Origin: Desulfuromonadaceae bacterium GWC2_58_13
Lineage (GTDB): Bacteria; Desulfobacterota; Desulfuromonadia; Desulfuromonadales; Trichloromonadaceae
Direction of reading: 5' to 3'
Length of the DNA: 7,979 nt
NCBI GenBank assembly: GCA_001825565.1
Contig: MHXM01000006.1
Coordinates: 8,842-16,820 of the forward strand
The translations under genes were made by a program, and so were the position numbers. Under the pieces are notes generated by a model. It ran no database searches, had not been told where the DNA came from, and worked only from the letters and a program-made list of their open reading frames with translations. Positions 7,305 to 7,979 of this stretch are shown piece after piece (position 1 is the stretch's first letter; every line of letters begins with the position of its first letter).

Positions 7305-7979
7305 TTAGCGAGCGCCCCAGTGGAGCTTGGTGCGCAGGACCTCGAAAAAATCCCTGGATGGGCTTTTGATCAGTAGAGTGCTGCTGCGGGATTTGCGGAT
7401 TTCCACCACGTCGCCCCCTTTCAACGGCATGCCGACCTGGCCGTCGGCGGTAAAGGCCACATCTTCGTCCTTAAATTTGACCTCGACCCGGATGATCGCC
7501 TCGTCGGAGACGATGATCGGCCGGTTGGTCAGCATGTGGGGGCAGATCGGCGAAACGACCAGGCAGTGCAGCCCGGGATAGATGATCGGCCCGCCGGCCG
7601 CCAGGTTGTAGGCGGTGGACCCGGTCGGGGTGGAGATGATCAGGCCATCGGCCTTGAAGGTGGTCAGGTAGTCGTTGTCGACGGTGACTTCCATGTCGAT
7701 GATGCGGGCGATGGCCCCCTTGTTAATGACCACGTCGTTGAGTACCCGGTAGCGTCCCACCTCCTGGTTGCCGCGACGCACCACCGCATCTAGCATGATC
7801 CGGTTGGTCACGGTGAATTCCCCTTCGATCACTTTTTCCAGCATCGGGTAGAGTTCGTCCAGGGTAATTTCGGTGAGGAAACCAAGACTGCCGAGGTTGA
7901 CGCCAAGAATCGGGGTACGCAGATCGCCGACCCGGCGAGCCACCGAAATGAGGGTGCCGTCCCCGCCGAGCACAACGAT
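7305..7979 (-). CDS. nadK: NAD kinase (N-terminus beyond window)
   Basis: This enzyme phosphorylates NAD at the 2'-hydroxyl of its adenosine ribose to make NADP, usually with ATP or polyphosphate. The window holds the last 224 residues; about 60 N-terminal residues of a roughly 285-residue protein are missing at the right edge. The catalytic GGDGT motif lies at the very edge (the frame reads IVVLGGDGTL, its Asp being residue 7 of the visible part). NLGSLGFL, LNDVVI, and the NAD-binding stretch with TPTGSTAYNLAAGGPI follow in the expected order, then the C-terminal beta domain. The gene ends with TAA at 7305-7307, 10 nt before recN. A neighbouring nadK and recN is a common bacterial arrangement. 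The in-frame GTG at 7973 is an internal Val codon, not the start. Confidence 0.97.
   Translation of the reverse strand: MVVLGGDGTLISVARRVGDLRTPILGVNLGSLGFLTEITLDELYPMLEKVIEGEFTVTNRIMLDAVVRRGNQEVGRYRVLNDVVINKGAIARIIDMEVTVDNDYLTTFKADGLIISTPTGSTAYNLAAGGPIIYPGLHCLVVSPICPHMLTNRPIIVSDEAIIRVEVKFKDEDVAFTADGQVGMPLKGGDVVEIRKSRSSTLLIKSPSRDFFEVLRTKLHWGAR

Noticed and set aside
5603..7369. A 588-codon open frame on the plus strand, rich in Gln and Gly.
   Set aside because: Antisense to recN, with no recognisable domain; it is a codon-bias shadow.

Overview
The window is a compact, GC-rich stretch of ordinary bacterial chromosome. Every gene I can support lies on the minus strand, so transcription runs from high to low coordinates. 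In that order the genes are: NAD kinase (nadK, its 5' end outside the window), the repair ATPase recN, a small GNAT N-acetyltransferase, a membrane-anchored M23/LytM peptidoglycan peptidase, the preprotein translocase ATPase secA, and a response-regulator/GAF/histidine-kinase protein that runs off the left edge. The gene order and protein character suggest a Desulfuromonadales/Geobacter-like deltaproteobacterium. That is an inference from remembered gene neighbourhoods, not a database result. No rRNA, tRNA, CRISPR array, insertion sequence or phage gene is visible.

Layout: nadK (7305-7979) is followed after 10 nt by recN (5627-7294) and after another 47 nt by the GNAT gene (5130-5579), so these three look like one operon. 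A promoter-like sequence with a perfect TTGACA box (5062-5092) lies between the GNAT gene and the M23 gene (4129-4998). The M23 gene starts at TTG behind a strong Shine-Dalgarno and ends at a very good intrinsic terminator, a 17-bp perfect stem at 4075-4113. secA (1240-3927) then appears to have its own promoter (about 4009-4038) and a leader of roughly 75 nt. The signalling gene follows 30 nt after secA with no terminator between them, so it is probably read through from secA.

Functions are mostly housekeeping: NADP supply (NadK), double-strand break repair (RecN), acyl transfer that may feed arginine biosynthesis (GNAT), cell-wall remodelling (M23), Sec-dependent export (SecA) and two-component signalling. 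I found no convincing undescribed system. The points worth a second look are the possible operator and alternative leader hairpins before the M23 gene, the C-terminal Cys cluster of the GNAT protein, the repeat in the secA leader, and the REC-first sensor kinase placed behind secA. Three long open frames on the plus strand (up to 708 codons) are antisense shadows of real genes.
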